DNA of 44,663 nt from an uncultured Gemmiger sp. (GTDB taxonomy: Bacteria > Bacillota > Clostridia > Oscillospirales > Ruminococcaceae): assembly GCA_944388125.1 (NCBI GenBank), contig CALXHO010000014.1, positions 1-44,663 on the forward strand. The letters run 5' to 3'. Each line of letters starts with the position of its first letter. Position 1 is the stretch's first letter. The translations under genes were made by a program, and so were the position numbers. Shown here one piece after another: positions 17,991 through 26,273 of this stretch. Under the pieces are notes generated by a model. It was not told the DNA's origin. It did no database searches and was given only the letters and a program-made list of their open reading frames with translations.

Positions 17991-18032
17991 AAAGGAGGAC
18001 GAAAGCATGGATGCTTTCGTCCTCCTTTTTAT
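17991..18032 (+). terminator. Terminator after the CAP lipoprotein gene
   Basis: A perfect 18-bp inverted repeat (17991-18008 with 18011-18028) with a two-base loop and a T-run. It is probably usable in both directions. Confidence 0.92.
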
Positions 18033-18202
18033 TTGGTAGCCATCCGCCGCTGGCGGCAGATGCGGGGATGGGGTGTCTGCCTTCCCGTCCGCCGCCTTGC
18101 CCCACCGGGCACGGGGTTGACAGATCTTGAGAAGTGAGGTATAAAGTGTGGTATGCAATGCGATGGATAAAAAAATGCCCCTATTTTTTTGACGATTGAA
18201 TG

Positions 18203-19963
18203 TCAAAAGCAAGGAGCAAAGCTTGGTGATTTTTCCGCGGGTCTGCGCCGTCCAAAGCCGTTTTCAGTAAGGCCCGCGGCCGGGCGGTGACCCGTACGGG
18301 AATCTCCCGCGAGCCGCTCTCTTCTCTGAAATCCCATCCCGCAAGGCTCGCGGCCGGGCGGTGACCCATACGGGAATCTCCCGCGGGCTAAAAAACAGTC
18401 CACTGGACTGTTTTTTGCGCGCTGCGGCGCGCCGCCCTGTTCGATTCCTCGTACGGAAGCACAAAAAAAGTCCTCCAGCCTGAGCTGGAGGACTTTTTTT
18501 GGTGAAGCGCCAGCCCGCGAATCCGAACCGAAGGCTGCAAAAACTTCATCCAAGCTCACGGTTTGCGAACCTTTTTTGTAATTATAGGTGAAGACCAGCT
18601 TGTCGTCAAATACATAGATTGAGTTGAGGAAGATGTCGATGATCTGCCGCTGGTAGGCCTTGTCGTTGGGGTCGCCTCCCTTGAAGCGGGAGATCCACTG
18701 GATGATGTCCTCCCGGCTGTATTGGGGCCGTTCCAGCTCCGCTTGCAGGATGCTGGATTTCAGTTCGGCCCGCAGATTTTCCAGTTCCTCCAGCCGTTGC
18801 CGGGTGCTGCTGGTGAAGATGCCCTGCTGGATGGCGTTGAGCATATTTTCAATGCCCCGCTCGGTGTCGGCCAGCTGACGGCGCAGCAAGGGCAGGGCGC
18901 TGTCCTCGGCACCTTGCAGCACTACCAGTTCGTCTGCGATCTGGGCAATCAGGTCATCCTGAAACACCCGCTGGATGGTGTACTGCACCGCCACCCGCTC
19001 GATCCAGTCCTTCTTCACGGCCTTTTTGTGGCAGCCCAGCCTTCGCTTGGCCCCGGCGCATTTGTAGTAGCGGTGGATGGTGCCGTTGCGGCCCTTGCCG
19101 CTCTCGCCGATCATCAGCCGTCCGCAGTGGCCGCAGAACAGCTTGGTGGTCAACAGATATTCTTCCTCGGCCTTTGCCCTGGCCGGGGCGTGCTGATTCT
19201 TCTTCATCCGCTCCTGCACCCTTTCAAACAGTTCTTTGGGAATGACGGGCGGCACCGCATCCGGGATGATCACGTCCTTGTAGTGGTACTCGCCGATGTA
19301 CTTCCGGTTTTTCAGCATGGTGTTGAAGCTGCTGTGTCGGAAGGGATAGTTCCGGCTGGTACGAATGCCCCGCTCGTTCAGCGAGCGGATAATGGTCCGC
19401 AGATTTTCTCCGTCCGCATACCGCTGGAATACCTCCCGCACCACCGGCGCGGTCAGCGGGTCTATCTTCAGCCGGTGGTCCTCATCCAGCCGATACCCCA
19501 GCGGGATGGTGCCGCCGTTGCTGCGGGCCTTGAGGGCGTTCTCCCGCATCCCACGGTTCACCTTCTGGGCCAGTTCCGCCGAGTAGTATTCCGCCATTCC
19601 CTCCAGCATGGATTCCAGGATGATACCCTCCGGGCCGTCGGCAATACTCTCGGTGGCCGAGATCACCTTCACCCCGTTTTTTCGCAGCTGGGATTTGTAG
19701 TGGGCGCTATCGTACCGGTTGCGGGCGAAGCGGTCCAGCTTCCACACCAGCACCGTGTCGAACAGCCCTTTGGCGCTGTCCCGTATCATCCGCTGAAATT
19801 CCGGGCGGTTGTCCGTCTTGGCGGACAGGGCCCGGTCGATGTAGCTTTGCAATACCAGGATGCCGTTTCGCTCGGCGTATTCCTTGCATTCCCGCAGCTG
19901 TCCCTCGATGCTTTCCTCTCGCTGGTTGTCGCTGCTGTATCGGGCATAGATGACTGCTTTCAT
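18203..19963 (-). CDS. Large serine recombinase
   Basis: A serine integrase/recombinase of about 586 residues as read. The N-terminal resolvase domain starts MKAVIYARYSSDNQ with catalytic Ser 10, followed by VLVWKLDRFARN and LESMLEGMAEYYSAELAQKVNRG. A recombinase domain comes next (GTIPLGYRLDEDH..., NRKYIGEYHYKDV), then a zinc ribbon CGHCGRLM...YYKC...LGCHKK and a coiled coil near residues 350-400. ATG 19963 is preferred over the ATG two codons earlier because AGGAGG sits seven bases before it. The last ~90 codons run through a bidirectional terminator (18463-18500) and tRNA-like repeats, so the functional C-terminus probably ends soon after FAAFGSDSRAG. It likely mobilises the island to its right. 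Confidence 0.93.
   Translation of the reverse strand: MKAVIYARYSSDNQREESIEGQLRECKEYAERNGILVLQSYIDRALSAKTDNRPEFQRMIRDSAKGLFDTVLVWKLDRFARNRYDSAHYKSQLRKNGVKVISATESIADGPEGIILESMLEGMAEYYSAELAQKVNRGMRENALKARSNGGTIPLGYRLDEDHRLKIDPLTAPVVREVFQRYADGENLRTIIRSLNERGIRTSRNYPFRHSSFNTMLKNRKYIGEYHYKDVIIPDAVPPVIPKELFERVQERMKKNQHAPARAKAEEEYLLTTKLFCGHCGRLMIGESGKGRNGTIHRYYKCAGAKRRLGCHKKAVKKDWIERVAVQYTIQRVFQDDLIAQIADELVVLQGAEDSALPLLRRQLADTERGIENMLNAIQQGIFTSSTRQRLEELENLRAELKSSILQAELERPQYSREDIIQWISRFKGGDPNDKAYQRQIIDIFLNSIYVFDDKLVFTYNYKKGSQTVSLDEVFAAFGSDSRAGASPKKVLQLRLEDFFCASVRGIEQGGAPQRAKNSPVDCFLARGRFPYGSPPGREPCGMGFQRRERLAGDSRTGHRPAAGLTENGFGRRRPAEKSPSFAPCF
18269..18386. repeat. Two 44-bp direct repeats with tRNA-Glu 3'-end sequence (putative attachment site)
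   Basis: Copies at 18269-18312 and 18343-18386 differ at three positions. Copy 1 contains GGTGACCCGTACGGGAATC (18286-18304), identical to the 3' end of tRNA-Glu at 26275-26293; copy 2 has one mismatch. The left arm of copy 1 (GCCCGCGG) is complementary to the right arm of copy 2 (CCGCGGGC), and the other two arms pair with each other (CCGCGAGC with GCTCGCGG). A further T-arm-like stretch, GTTCGATTCCTCGTACGG, lies at 18439-18456 on the other strand sense. Confidence 0.65.
18463..18500. terminator. Bidirectional terminator within the recombinase 3' end
   Basis: Seven A, then GTCCTCCAGC (18470-18479) pairing with GCTGGAGGAC (18484-18493), then seven T. It is symmetrical, so it can end transcription from either side. 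Its position inside the recombinase frame argues that the useful coding part ends near here. Confidence 0.88.
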
Positions 19964-19993
19964 TGGCATTCCTCCTTCTGGTCACTCGCGGGG

Positions 19994-20039
19994 TTTGGGG
20001 CGCCGCCCCAAGGTTTGCGTTTGGTGGATATCCAAACGC
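19994..20039. repeat. Two hairpins upstream of the recombinase
   Basis: A TTGGGGC/GCCCCAA hairpin at about 19994-20011 and GCGTTTGG (20017-20024) pairing with CCAAACGC (20032-20039). They could be regulatory or part of a recombination site. No gene is seen in 19970-20166. Confidence 0.4.
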
Positions 20040-20166
20040 TATGCTTGCATAATCAGTCGCGGCAGATAGGGCGGCTTTTCAGCTCAACACAGTACCACAG
20101 GAAACCACTGAAAGCTATCACCAATCTGCACAACCTTTTCTGCCGGATCTATGCAAAAGAGTACCG

Positions 20167-20191
20167 GCTGGGAAGGAATACCCTTCCCAGC
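20167..20191 (-). terminator. Hairpin after the small minus-strand gene
   Basis: GCTGGGAAGG (20167-20176) pairs with CCTTCCCAGC (20182-20191). On the minus strand it is followed by a short T-rich stretch, 14 bp beyond the stop at 20205. Confidence 0.55.
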
Positions 20192-20204
20192 ACGGCGGGA
20201 GTTC

Positions 20205-20372
20205 TCAACCCTGCTGCTCCCGTTCTGCACGCCACTGTTTCAGAGCGGCTTGTCCTTCGTCGCTGGCAAAGTAGGCTCGCATCTGCGGCAGCAATGCGCG
20301 GGCCAGACTTTCCACCGCCGTTTTGGGCAATCGCTCTGTCGGGTTTGTCTTGATGACCTCGGTGGCAGGCAC
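20205..20372 (-). CDS. Small protein, 55 residues, upstream of the recombinase
   Basis: Reads VPATEVIKTNPTERLPKTAVESLARALLPQMRAYFASDEGQAALKQWRAEREQQG. Comparable short proteins with a (K)TNPTxRLPKxAVESLARxLLP core and an FxSxEGQ end occur beside recombinases in clostridial mobile elements, as I recall them; no activity is known to me. GTG 20372 is a tentative start because AAGGAGG lies only about two bases before it. The frame is open further upstream (KYAYRKGG), so the N-terminus may be longer. Same strand as the recombinase, 240 bp upstream of it. Confidence 0.5.
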   Translation of the reverse strand: MPATEVIKTNPTERLPKTAVESLARALLPQMRAYFASDEGQAALKQWRAEREQQG

Positions 20373-20615
20373 CCCTCCTTTCCTGTAAGCATATTTCTCT
20401 TTCCCAGTCGGTACAGGTGGGTGGTAAGCGATAGCTTGCCACCCCCTATAGTCCCCCTCCACAAGACTGTTTGACCAGAAAATTCGTGTTCCCTGCATAG
20501 CATCCTGGAATTGCAATTTCAAGGCTTTTTGGGTATACTGTAAGTAATCATATTTTTGCAGAATTATAATTCCCATAAAAGCACAGCATACAGGAGAAGA
20601 TACACAGGAGGATAC

Positions 20616-21641
20616 ATGGAAGGATACGCCTTTGTAACCAAAGAACCGCTTCTGGGGGCTGTTGTTCTGGCCCTTCGGGTTGATGTACCTAGCCGCAAAG
20701 AACAACTTTGGCTGGGAGAAGAACAGGATGTGGAGGCTGCCCTGCGGGGCAAAGAGCGTCCGCTGTTTCTGGCCCAAACCCGCCCGCTGGGGGCCTTTTG
20801 GTGTGAGTTCGGGCAGACAACCGCCGAGGGCTGGACGGAGGTCATTTGGGCCCTTTCCGACGCCCTGACGGCGAAGAAACGCTCCCAGCGGGAAGAACGG
20901 GAGCAGGCCGCCGCCCAGCTTCTTTTCCAGCAGGCAGAGGGCAACGGAACCAATGCTGCCGCCTGGTATGTGGCGATTCAGATCTGGGAGATGTATCTGC
21001 GCTGCCGCCGGGGCCGGGACAGTCAACAGGCGGCCCAGGCCCTGCGGAACTATGCCCAGCTGCTGATCCTGCCTTTTGGCCAGTACACCCCGGAGATGGT
21101 CCACTGGCTCCGGGATAAGCCGGTGATCCCCGTCTGGAACGACCGGCGGGACGGAAAGCTGGAGGTGTGGTATCCCCAGGGGCAAACGCCTTTTGAGTGC
21201 GCCGTGATGAAAGAATCCCTGCAGCCCGCCCTCATCTATTACCGCCAGCGCATTCTGGACGCCGGGCTGCTCATGCGCCGGTGCAGTCAGTGCGGACGCA
21301 TCTTCTTCGGCCCGGACGCCCGCAGCACCCTGTGCAGCGACCGCTGCCGCAAAGCCAGCCGGAAGATCGCCAAGCGCCAATTCGACGGCCGGGCCAAGGG
21401 TAAAGACTACGAGCAGGCCTATGACCGGGAGTATATGTTCTGGTATAACCGCATCACTAAACTAAAAAAGGCCAGCGCACCACCCGAACAGATCGGGCGG
21501 GCGCAGGCCGCATTAAAGGCGTTCCGCAAGGAGGCGCTGATTCGTAAACAGCAGGTCAAGGAGAAAAAACTGCCCGCCACCCAGTTCATTAGCTGGATGA
21601 TCGGGCAGGAGGCGGTGATTGAGGGGATTTGTAAGTTATAA
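20616..21641 (+). CDS. Zinc-finger protein of unknown function (DUF6076-like)
   Basis: A 341-residue protein divergent from the recombinase. The N-terminal ~200 residues are alpha-helical with no motif I know. About residues 220-250 carry CSQCGRIFFGPDARSTLCSDRCRK, a CxxC...CxxxC zinc knuckle like those of CGNR/DUF6076-type proteins. The C-terminal 100 residues are Lys/Arg/Gln-rich (ASRKIAKRQFDGRAKGKDYEQAYDREYMFWYNR, in parts) and probably helical. ATG 20616 is chosen because AGGAGG precedes it by about four bases; an ATG 60 bases upstream lacks a site. A nucleic-acid-binding or regulatory role in the island is a guess from the finger only. Confidence 0.7.
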   Translation: MEGYAFVTKEPLLGAVVLALRVDVPSRKEQLWLGEEQDVEAALRGKERPLFLAQTRPLGAFWCEFGQTTAEGWTEVIWALSDALTAKKRSQREEREQAAAQLLFQQAEGNGTNAAAWYVAIQIWEMYLRCRRGRDSQQAAQALRNYAQLLILPFGQYTPEMVHWLRDKPVIPVWNDRRDGKLEVWYPQGQTPFECAVMKESLQPALIYYRQRILDAGLLMRRCSQCGRIFFGPDARSTLCSDRCRKASRKIAKRQFDGRAKGKDYEQAYDREYMFWYNRITKLKKASAPPEQIGRAQAALKAFRKEALIRKQQVKEKKLPATQFISWMIGQEAVIEGICKL

Positions 21642-21698
21642 AATTTCTTTACTGATATAATTTTGCTTCACATCACTTGTAATTCTCATTTGTATATG

Positions 21699-21718
21699 TT
21701 AGTCTAATTTTAGTCTAA
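21699..21718. promoter_or_regulatory. Direct repeat upstream of the R-M operon (possible operator)
   Basis: TTAGTCTAA occurs at 21699-21707 and again at 21710-21718, 11 bp apart, about one helical turn. It lies 50 bp before the AbrB-like gene in an AT-rich spacer. The AbrB-like product is a candidate binder. Confidence 0.4.
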
Positions 21719-21767
21719 AATCAGGCCAAAATGTTAAGCTCTTAGTTTTATACAAGGAGGCACTGTG

Positions 21768-21956
21768 ATGAAGTCGCAAAAGCAACCAACAAAAAGGATA
21801 TATCTGGATGACTACATTCTTCAAAAAGATATGCGGGTTCGTCTACCTAAGGAACTAATCAAGAATTTACAAATTTATCCTGGAAAGACATATTTTGAAA
21901 TCTACTTTGATCCAAGCCAAAAAGAAATAATTTTGGTTGTAAAAAACAGTGACTAA
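21768..21956 (+). CDS. AbrB/SpoVT-like small DNA-binding protein
   Basis: A 62-residue product. MRVRLPKELIKNLQIYPGKTYFEIYFDP and EIILVVKN fit the swapped-hairpin AbrB/MazE fold: R(V/I)xLPKEL, a PG turn, then a hydrophobic strand. Such proteins dimerise and bind DNA. It is the first gene of an operon with two methyltransferases, so it may be the cassette's controller. Alternatively it could be an orphan antitoxin, but no toxin gene adjoins it. ATG 21768 is preferred over GTG 21765 because AAGGAGG (21754-21760) is then seven bases away. The methyltransferase gene follows 17 bp later. AT-rich codon use differs from the chromosome. Confidence 0.65.
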   Translation: MKSQKQPTKRIYLDDYILQKDMRVRLPKELIKNLQIYPGKTYFEIYFDPSQKEIILVVKNSD

Positions 21957-21973
21957 GTTAGAGGTAGAAATAT

Positions 21974-23845
21974 ATGAAAGAGAGCAAGCCTCTAAATATT
22001 TTATATAAAAAGAGCATTAACAAAATCGAGGCAGAACTTTTAAAGATAAGAAAACAGTTTTCCTCAAGCCCATGTCAACCAGATGACATTCAAATTCTGC
22101 GATGGGTTTTGTTGGCATGCATCTGTATTGATATAAACACACCGAATGATAGGCGAATTGTCCCAGATATGACTTCCTTTGCTTCTGAGGTCGAATCTAT
22201 GTTGGGCGACTTTGTCCCCCAATATGTACAAGGGTCTAAGCATGCTATGGATCATGTCCTTGCGAAATCAATTTTTGACTATTTGGATACAATTCAAAAA
22301 GTACCTCTGCATGAACAACTCTTGCCCTATGCCTTAGAAATACTTGAATACTCAGAAAGTGAAATAAAAATTGCAAATTATGATAGACGCTCTGGTATAA
22401 TTACTAAAACGAAAAAGCAACAGGGCGTCTACTATACTCCGGCTGATGTAGCGAAGTATATGGTTAGCTGTTGCCTTGCAAAACTAAATCGTCAAAATAT
22501 TAATCTTGTAACTGGTCATTATATCGATTATAGTTGCGGAAGTGGTATTTTTTTACTACAACTATTGGATTGCTTGATAGAAAAGCACTTGTTGAATAGC
22601 CAAAGTGACTATATTTCTTTTGTATACCATAACCTTTTTGGAGTGGACATCAGCATCTCTGCAGTGGAGTGCTGTAGATATTCGATAATTCGACATTTTA
22701 TAAAAACATTTCACAACTGTGATAGGGTTCTTGAGTTATGGAATGCTCTCAAAGAGAATGTAGTTGTTGCTGATGCGACAAATAGCGATTCTATTTATCT
22801 TCGATATCCAAATTTCCCTCAGTATTTTGAATGCATTATAGGCAATCCTCCTTATGTTGGTTCTAGCAACCTTAATGGTAAAGCGATTCAAGGGAACCTG
22901 TTTATTCCTTTTGTATACAATTTGATGAAAAATTCGGCTCCCATATCTGTTTGTTCACTTGTTATTCCTCTTTCCTTTTCTTACAACAATCAGCCTGCCT
23001 TCCGGCAAATGCGAAATGATATTCAAAATGATGCTGCCGAATGGCAAATTGAGCATTATGATCGTAGCCCAGACTCGTTATTTGGTGATGATGTAAAATC
23101 CCGTGCATGTATCATATTTCGGTCAAGCGGGAAATCTCACGCTATATTGTCTACAAAGTTATTTCGCTGGACATCCGAAAACCGAGCACTATTGCTTAAC
23201 TCGGAGAAAATGGGGACTGACATTTCGAATTTTTCAATCATAGAGTTTTTACCAAAACTTAATTGTAAGATTGAAAAGGATGCATTTACAACCATTCTCC
23301 AGAGTAAGAAAGCACTTCAGGATGTGTTAAAAAGCACATCCGCATTTTCTGAAAATTGCATTGTCTTAAAATCAACAGCCTACAACTGGGTGGGAGCATA
23401 CGACCATGTACCACCTTCCTTCAACTCCGATGGCTCCCCTTATTTCTCTAAAGAAACTAAGATTTTTGATGCGGGCAGCAAACAAAACAAATTTTTTGCG
23501 GTTGCATGTTTGAATTCCCGACTTGCGTTTTGGTTATGGACTGTAGTTGGTGATGGTTTTCACTTAACTAATCGCTTGTTATCGGTCTTTAAGATTGACG
23601 GAACGGAAAATAATCAAACACGCCTTTCTAATTTAGGAGAGACCCTTTCGCGTAAGTTAGTACAATACCCGATTACATCTTATAATGGTGGGAAAGCCGT
23701 TACGAGTTACAACTACAATATGATTTTAGATATTGTAGATGAAATTGATCTTATCCTTGTAGAATCATTGGATATTGATACTTGCTTCGCCGATTATCTA
23801 AAAAAGTGGTATTCCGACATCGTTAGGTGTGGTCGCACATTCTAA
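21974..23845 (+). CDS. Adenine-specific DNA methyltransferase (TaqI/Eco57I-like)
   Basis: A 623-residue class I N6-adenine methyltransferase. After an alpha-helical N-terminus come GVYYTPADVAKYMV (about residue 150), SAM motif I YSCGSGIFLLQ (about 185-195) and catalytic motif IV GNPPYVGSSN (about 290). The C-terminal third (TILQSKKA..., TAYNWVGAYDHVPPSF, CLNSRLAFWLW) looks like a TaqI-type target-recognition region. No nuclease motif is visible in it, so it is probably a stand-alone modification enzyme rather than a type IIG fusion. ATG 21974 has AGAGGT nine bases upstream. It is AT-rich. It modifies one strand of a presumed asymmetric site, with the next gene covering the other. Confidence 0.9.
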   Translation: MKESKPLNILYKKSINKIEAELLKIRKQFSSSPCQPDDIQILRWVLLACICIDINTPNDRRIVPDMTSFASEVESMLGDFVPQYVQGSKHAMDHVLAKSIFDYLDTIQKVPLHEQLLPYALEILEYSESEIKIANYDRRSGIITKTKKQQGVYYTPADVAKYMVSCCLAKLNRQNINLVTGHYIDYSCGSGIFLLQLLDCLIEKHLLNSQSDYISFVYHNLFGVDISISAVECCRYSIIRHFIKTFHNCDRVLELWNALKENVVVADATNSDSIYLRYPNFPQYFECIIGNPPYVGSSNLNGKAIQGNLFIPFVYNLMKNSAPISVCSLVIPLSFSYNNQPAFRQMRNDIQNDAAEWQIEHYDRSPDSLFGDDVKSRACIIFRSSGKSHAILSTKLFRWTSENRALLLNSEKMGTDISNFSIIEFLPKLNCKIEKDAFTTILQSKKALQDVLKSTSAFSENCIVLKSTAYNWVGAYDHVPPSFNSDGSPYFSKETKIFDAGSKQNKFFAVACLNSRLAFWLWTVVGDGFHLTNRLLSVFKIDGTENNQTRLSNLGETLSRKLVQYPITSYNGGKAVTSYNYNMILDIVDEIDLILVESLDIDTCFADYLKKWYSDIVRCGRTF

Positions 23846-23891
23846 ATCTTGTAGTTGCTGTTTAGCTATAATTAACCGGAGGTAACAAAAC

Positions 23892-24764
23892 GTGTCATCT
23901 ATTTCAAAAGAAATTAAAGAGTTATCGAAAATAACCAGTGAAGAATGGAAAGAATGGACCATGACTGTATGGAACATCGCTAATATAAGTGATAGTATTC
24001 ATCCAGCTGTATTTCCCGTTGAAATTCCTCGCAGACTGTTAAAGATGTTTTCTTTTTGGGGCGAAATTGTGCTTGATCCTTTCTCTGGAACAGGCACAAC
24101 AGGAGTGGCCGCTGTTGAAAACGGAAGAAAGTATATCGGGTTTGAAACTAATCCGGTATATTATAGCCGTTCTATCGAAAGACTCAAAGAATGCTCCTCT
24201 CCGAATAGTAAGCAAGAAGCAAGTGAAGATTTCAAAATTTATAACGATAGCTGCCTAAACATGAAGGATATCCCCGATAATAGTGTGGGAGCAATCATTA
24301 CCTCTCCTCCGTATTGGAATAAAGCCGATTATGGTAAGTATGAGGGAAATATTGGCGGCTTTGAATACTATGATGATTTTTTAGTGAATATGGAAGAAGT
24401 CATTAAGCAATGCTACCGGGTCTTAATGCCTGGTAGAAAGCTATGTATTGTTACTGCAAATGTCAATCAAAACACCCGTGAATTTGGCTTGGTAACAATT
24501 CCTATCGCTTCTGACTTGACTAAAATTGCCCAAAATGTTGGATTCTCACTTATAAATCAAATCATATGGAATAAAAACGGAACTGGCGGGAAGTGGGGAT
24601 CCTCTAATTCGCAAAGACCAATTTTTGGAAGCTATCCATACCCACCAAACCTCTTGTTCAAAAACGTCAACGAATATATTATCATTGTTCAGAAGCCTGA
24701 CCCTAAAAAGAAAAACACATCAGCTCCTTCTTACTACGATCTATTCCGTAAGTCGCCTCGATAA
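23892..24764 (+). CDS. DNA methyltransferase with permuted motif order (m4C/m6A, SPPYW type)
   Basis: A 290-residue enzyme. The N-terminus has HPAVFPVEIPRRLLKMFSFWGEIVLDPFSGTGTTGVAA, given here in pieces: HPAVFP near residue 36 and SAM motif I DPFSGTGTT near 61-69. The catalytic motif TSPPYWNKADYG comes later, near residue 136. In the common beta class of N4-cytosine and N6-adenine enzymes the SPPY block comes first and the HPAxFP-DPFxGSGTT block last; here the halves are swapped. TSPPYW favours N4-cytosine methylation, but adenine is possible. GTG 23892 has CCGGAGGT nine bases upstream. It follows the first methyltransferase by 46 bp in one operon and ends in a terminator hairpin overlapping the stop. 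Confidence 0.88.
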   Translation: MSSISKEIKELSKITSEEWKEWTMTVWNIANISDSIHPAVFPVEIPRRLLKMFSFWGEIVLDPFSGTGTTGVAAVENGRKYIGFETNPVYYSRSIERLKECSSPNSKQEASEDFKIYNDSCLNMKDIPDNSVGAIITSPPYWNKADYGKYEGNIGGFEYYDDFLVNMEEVIKQCYRVLMPGRKLCIVTANVNQNTREFGLVTIPIASDLTKIAQNVGFSLINQIIWNKNGTGGKWGSSNSQRPIFGSYPYPPNLLFKNVNEYIIIVQKPDPKKKNTSAPSYYDLFRKSPR

Positions 24765-24808
24765 GCAAGTGGCCTATACTGATCCAGTATAGGCCACTTG
24801 CTTTTTAG
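24763..24808. terminator. Terminator between the methyltransferase and endonuclease genes
   Basis: A perfect 19-bp inverted repeat (AAGCAAGTGGCCTATACTG at 24763-24781 with 24785-24803), a three-base loop and a T-run. It separates two convergent genes and overlaps the stop of the methyltransferase gene. Confidence 0.93.
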
Positions 24809-25986
24809 ATTAACGGACAATCTTCCCACAATGAGAGCATCGTATCCGTATCCATTATTTCATATCTCAGAGACCGATGTTTCCACGGGAGGCTGAGCAA
24901 TCTGTGGTTCATTATATCATATCCGGTAGAACCTTCTAATAGGAACAAATATTTGAACATGGTTGGCCCGATTCGTTTAAACACCAAAATAGGTCGTTTA
25001 TTTTCATCTGTAGGATAATGACCATTGAGAACCTCAGCAGCACGGACTTCAATTTTTGCATTTCCATTTCTCTTGCTCAAAACAATACGACGATTTTCTA
25101 TATCATGTGATGTATAGATATCGTCCATTTGCTGTAGCATCAATTCATCGCCAGGTTTTAGTTTGAAGTATTTCTTCAAAATATCCATCGTGAAGTGCAC
25201 TTGTTGACAACGATCTCCTGCCTTTGGAACATGGCGAACCAAATAATCCATGTCTCCTTCAGAAACTCGTTCTGATGTAGTATCAACTGTAGATACACTA
25301 ACTCCGGTAGAATTAGGTGTTGTATCTGTTTCCTCTCTTTTTGGGATTGGTATATGTGGCGTGGAAATAACAGTATCTCTACCAAATATGTTAGCTCTTT
25401 TATTTCTTTCTCGATTACGTTTAGCTTCAGCCACGCTTCTTTTAGCAAGCGCTTTCTCATGTTCAATATAGCCGTTTTCTAGTAGAAACTCTATCAATGC
25501 TCTATCGCATCGTTTACAACAGCTATTACTGGTATCAGAGTATTGCCCAAACATTTCATTAAAGCTTTGGCACAAGTCTTCGTTTGCAAAGCAAGTTAAA
25601 CTAGCCTCATAATTGTTGAATAATCCTCCTGCCGTAAAATTGTTTGAACCAATCGATAACCATTTGGATTCATCAGATTCCAGAAAATATGCTTTTACAT
25701 GAAAAGTTCTCGTGAAATCGTCTGTGTGATAAATATAAAGTTCATCACAGGAGGATAGAAGAGCTACAAGAGCCTCATAAGACGTATTGCTTTGATCAAT
25801 ACCTACTATTCCTTTTATGGTACCTCCAGCATCCCTAAAATTCTTCATTGAAGGTTGCAGAGTGCTTGTACCGCTGGTTTTTGCGTAAGCTACAATAAAT
25901 CTAAAGTTCGTAAATCCTTCATTCTCTAAGTTTTCAATCAATTTAAATCCAAGGGATTGTTTATCTGGCTGATTGACAAGATTCAT
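24805..25986 (-). CDS. PLD-family restriction endonuclease (BfiI/NgoFVII-like)
   Basis: A 393-residue protein. The N-terminal half is a phospholipase-D-type nuclease: RFIVAYAKTSG, then FHVKAYFLES (HxK motif near residue 93) and SIGSNNFTAGG (GSxN near 112), with NYEASL after. It has one HKD motif, as in BfiI, where two subunits build one metal-independent active site. A basic linker (about 190-235) leads to a C-terminal domain (about 245-393) with GDRCQQVHFTMDILKKYFKLKPGDEL, plausibly a B3-like recognition domain. The ATG has AAGGAGG upstream. It is convergent with two methyltransferases. BfiI-type enzymes cut outside asymmetric sites, which usually need two methyltransferases, in agreement with this cassette. 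Confidence 0.82.
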   Translation of the reverse strand: MNLVNQPDKQSLGFKLIENLENEGFTNFRFIVAYAKTSGTSTLQPSMKNFRDAGGTIKGIVGIDQSNTSYEALVALLSSCDELYIYHTDDFTRTFHVKAYFLESDESKWLSIGSNNFTAGGLFNNYEASLTCFANEDLCQSFNEMFGQYSDTSNSCCKRCDRALIEFLLENGYIEHEKALAKRSVAEAKRNRERNKRANIFGRDTVISTPHIPIPKREETDTTPNSTGVSVSTVDTTSERVSEGDMDYLVRHVPKAGDRCQQVHFTMDILKKYFKLKPGDELMLQQMDDIYTSHDIENRRIVLSKRNGNAKIEVRAAEVLNGHYPTDENKRPILVFKRIGPTMFKYLFLLEGSTGYDIMNHRLLSLPWKHRSLRYEIMDTDTMLSLWEDCPLI

Positions 25987-26145
25987 TTACAAGCCTCCTT
26001 AGAGTAGGCGATTTTGTATATTGATATGTAACTATTATACTTCATGTGGTTAAAAAGCACAATATAAACACAAAATTGGTTCTGCAAATTGTGTTACTCT
26101 ACAATCAAGAAAAAATCATGACAACAGCCATAGTATTGTAAAAGA

Positions 26146-26184
26146 AAGAAAAGCAGATTTGGTACTCCCAAATCTGCTTTTCTT
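26146..26184. terminator. Inverted repeat at the island's right edge
   Basis: A perfect 17-bp stem (AAGAAAAGCAGATTTGG at 26146-26162 with 26168-26184). It is AT-rich on both flanks and can act for either strand. The gap 25987-26145 shows only an AT-rich promoter region for the endonuclease gene. Confidence 0.8.
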
Positions 26185-26222
26185 GTTCAATGATATAAAG
26201 GATTTTATAAATTCCAATAAAC

Positions 26223-26268
26223 AACAAATCCGAACCCATCGCCCACCGGCGTAAGGTTCGGATTTGTT
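26223..26268 (-). terminator. Terminator after tRNA-Glu
   Basis: AACAAATCCGAACC (26223-26236) pairs with GGTTCGGATTTGTT (26255-26268). It lies six bases beyond the tRNA 3' end in its direction of transcription and is followed there by T-rich sequence. Confidence 0.8.
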
Positions 26269-26273
26269 TTGTT

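Noticed and set aside
18203-18480. The last ~90 codons of the recombinase as a true protein domain
   Set aside because: They translate a bidirectional terminator and tRNA-like repeats, giving Arg/Pro/Gly-rich sequence. Probably read-through into the attachment region.
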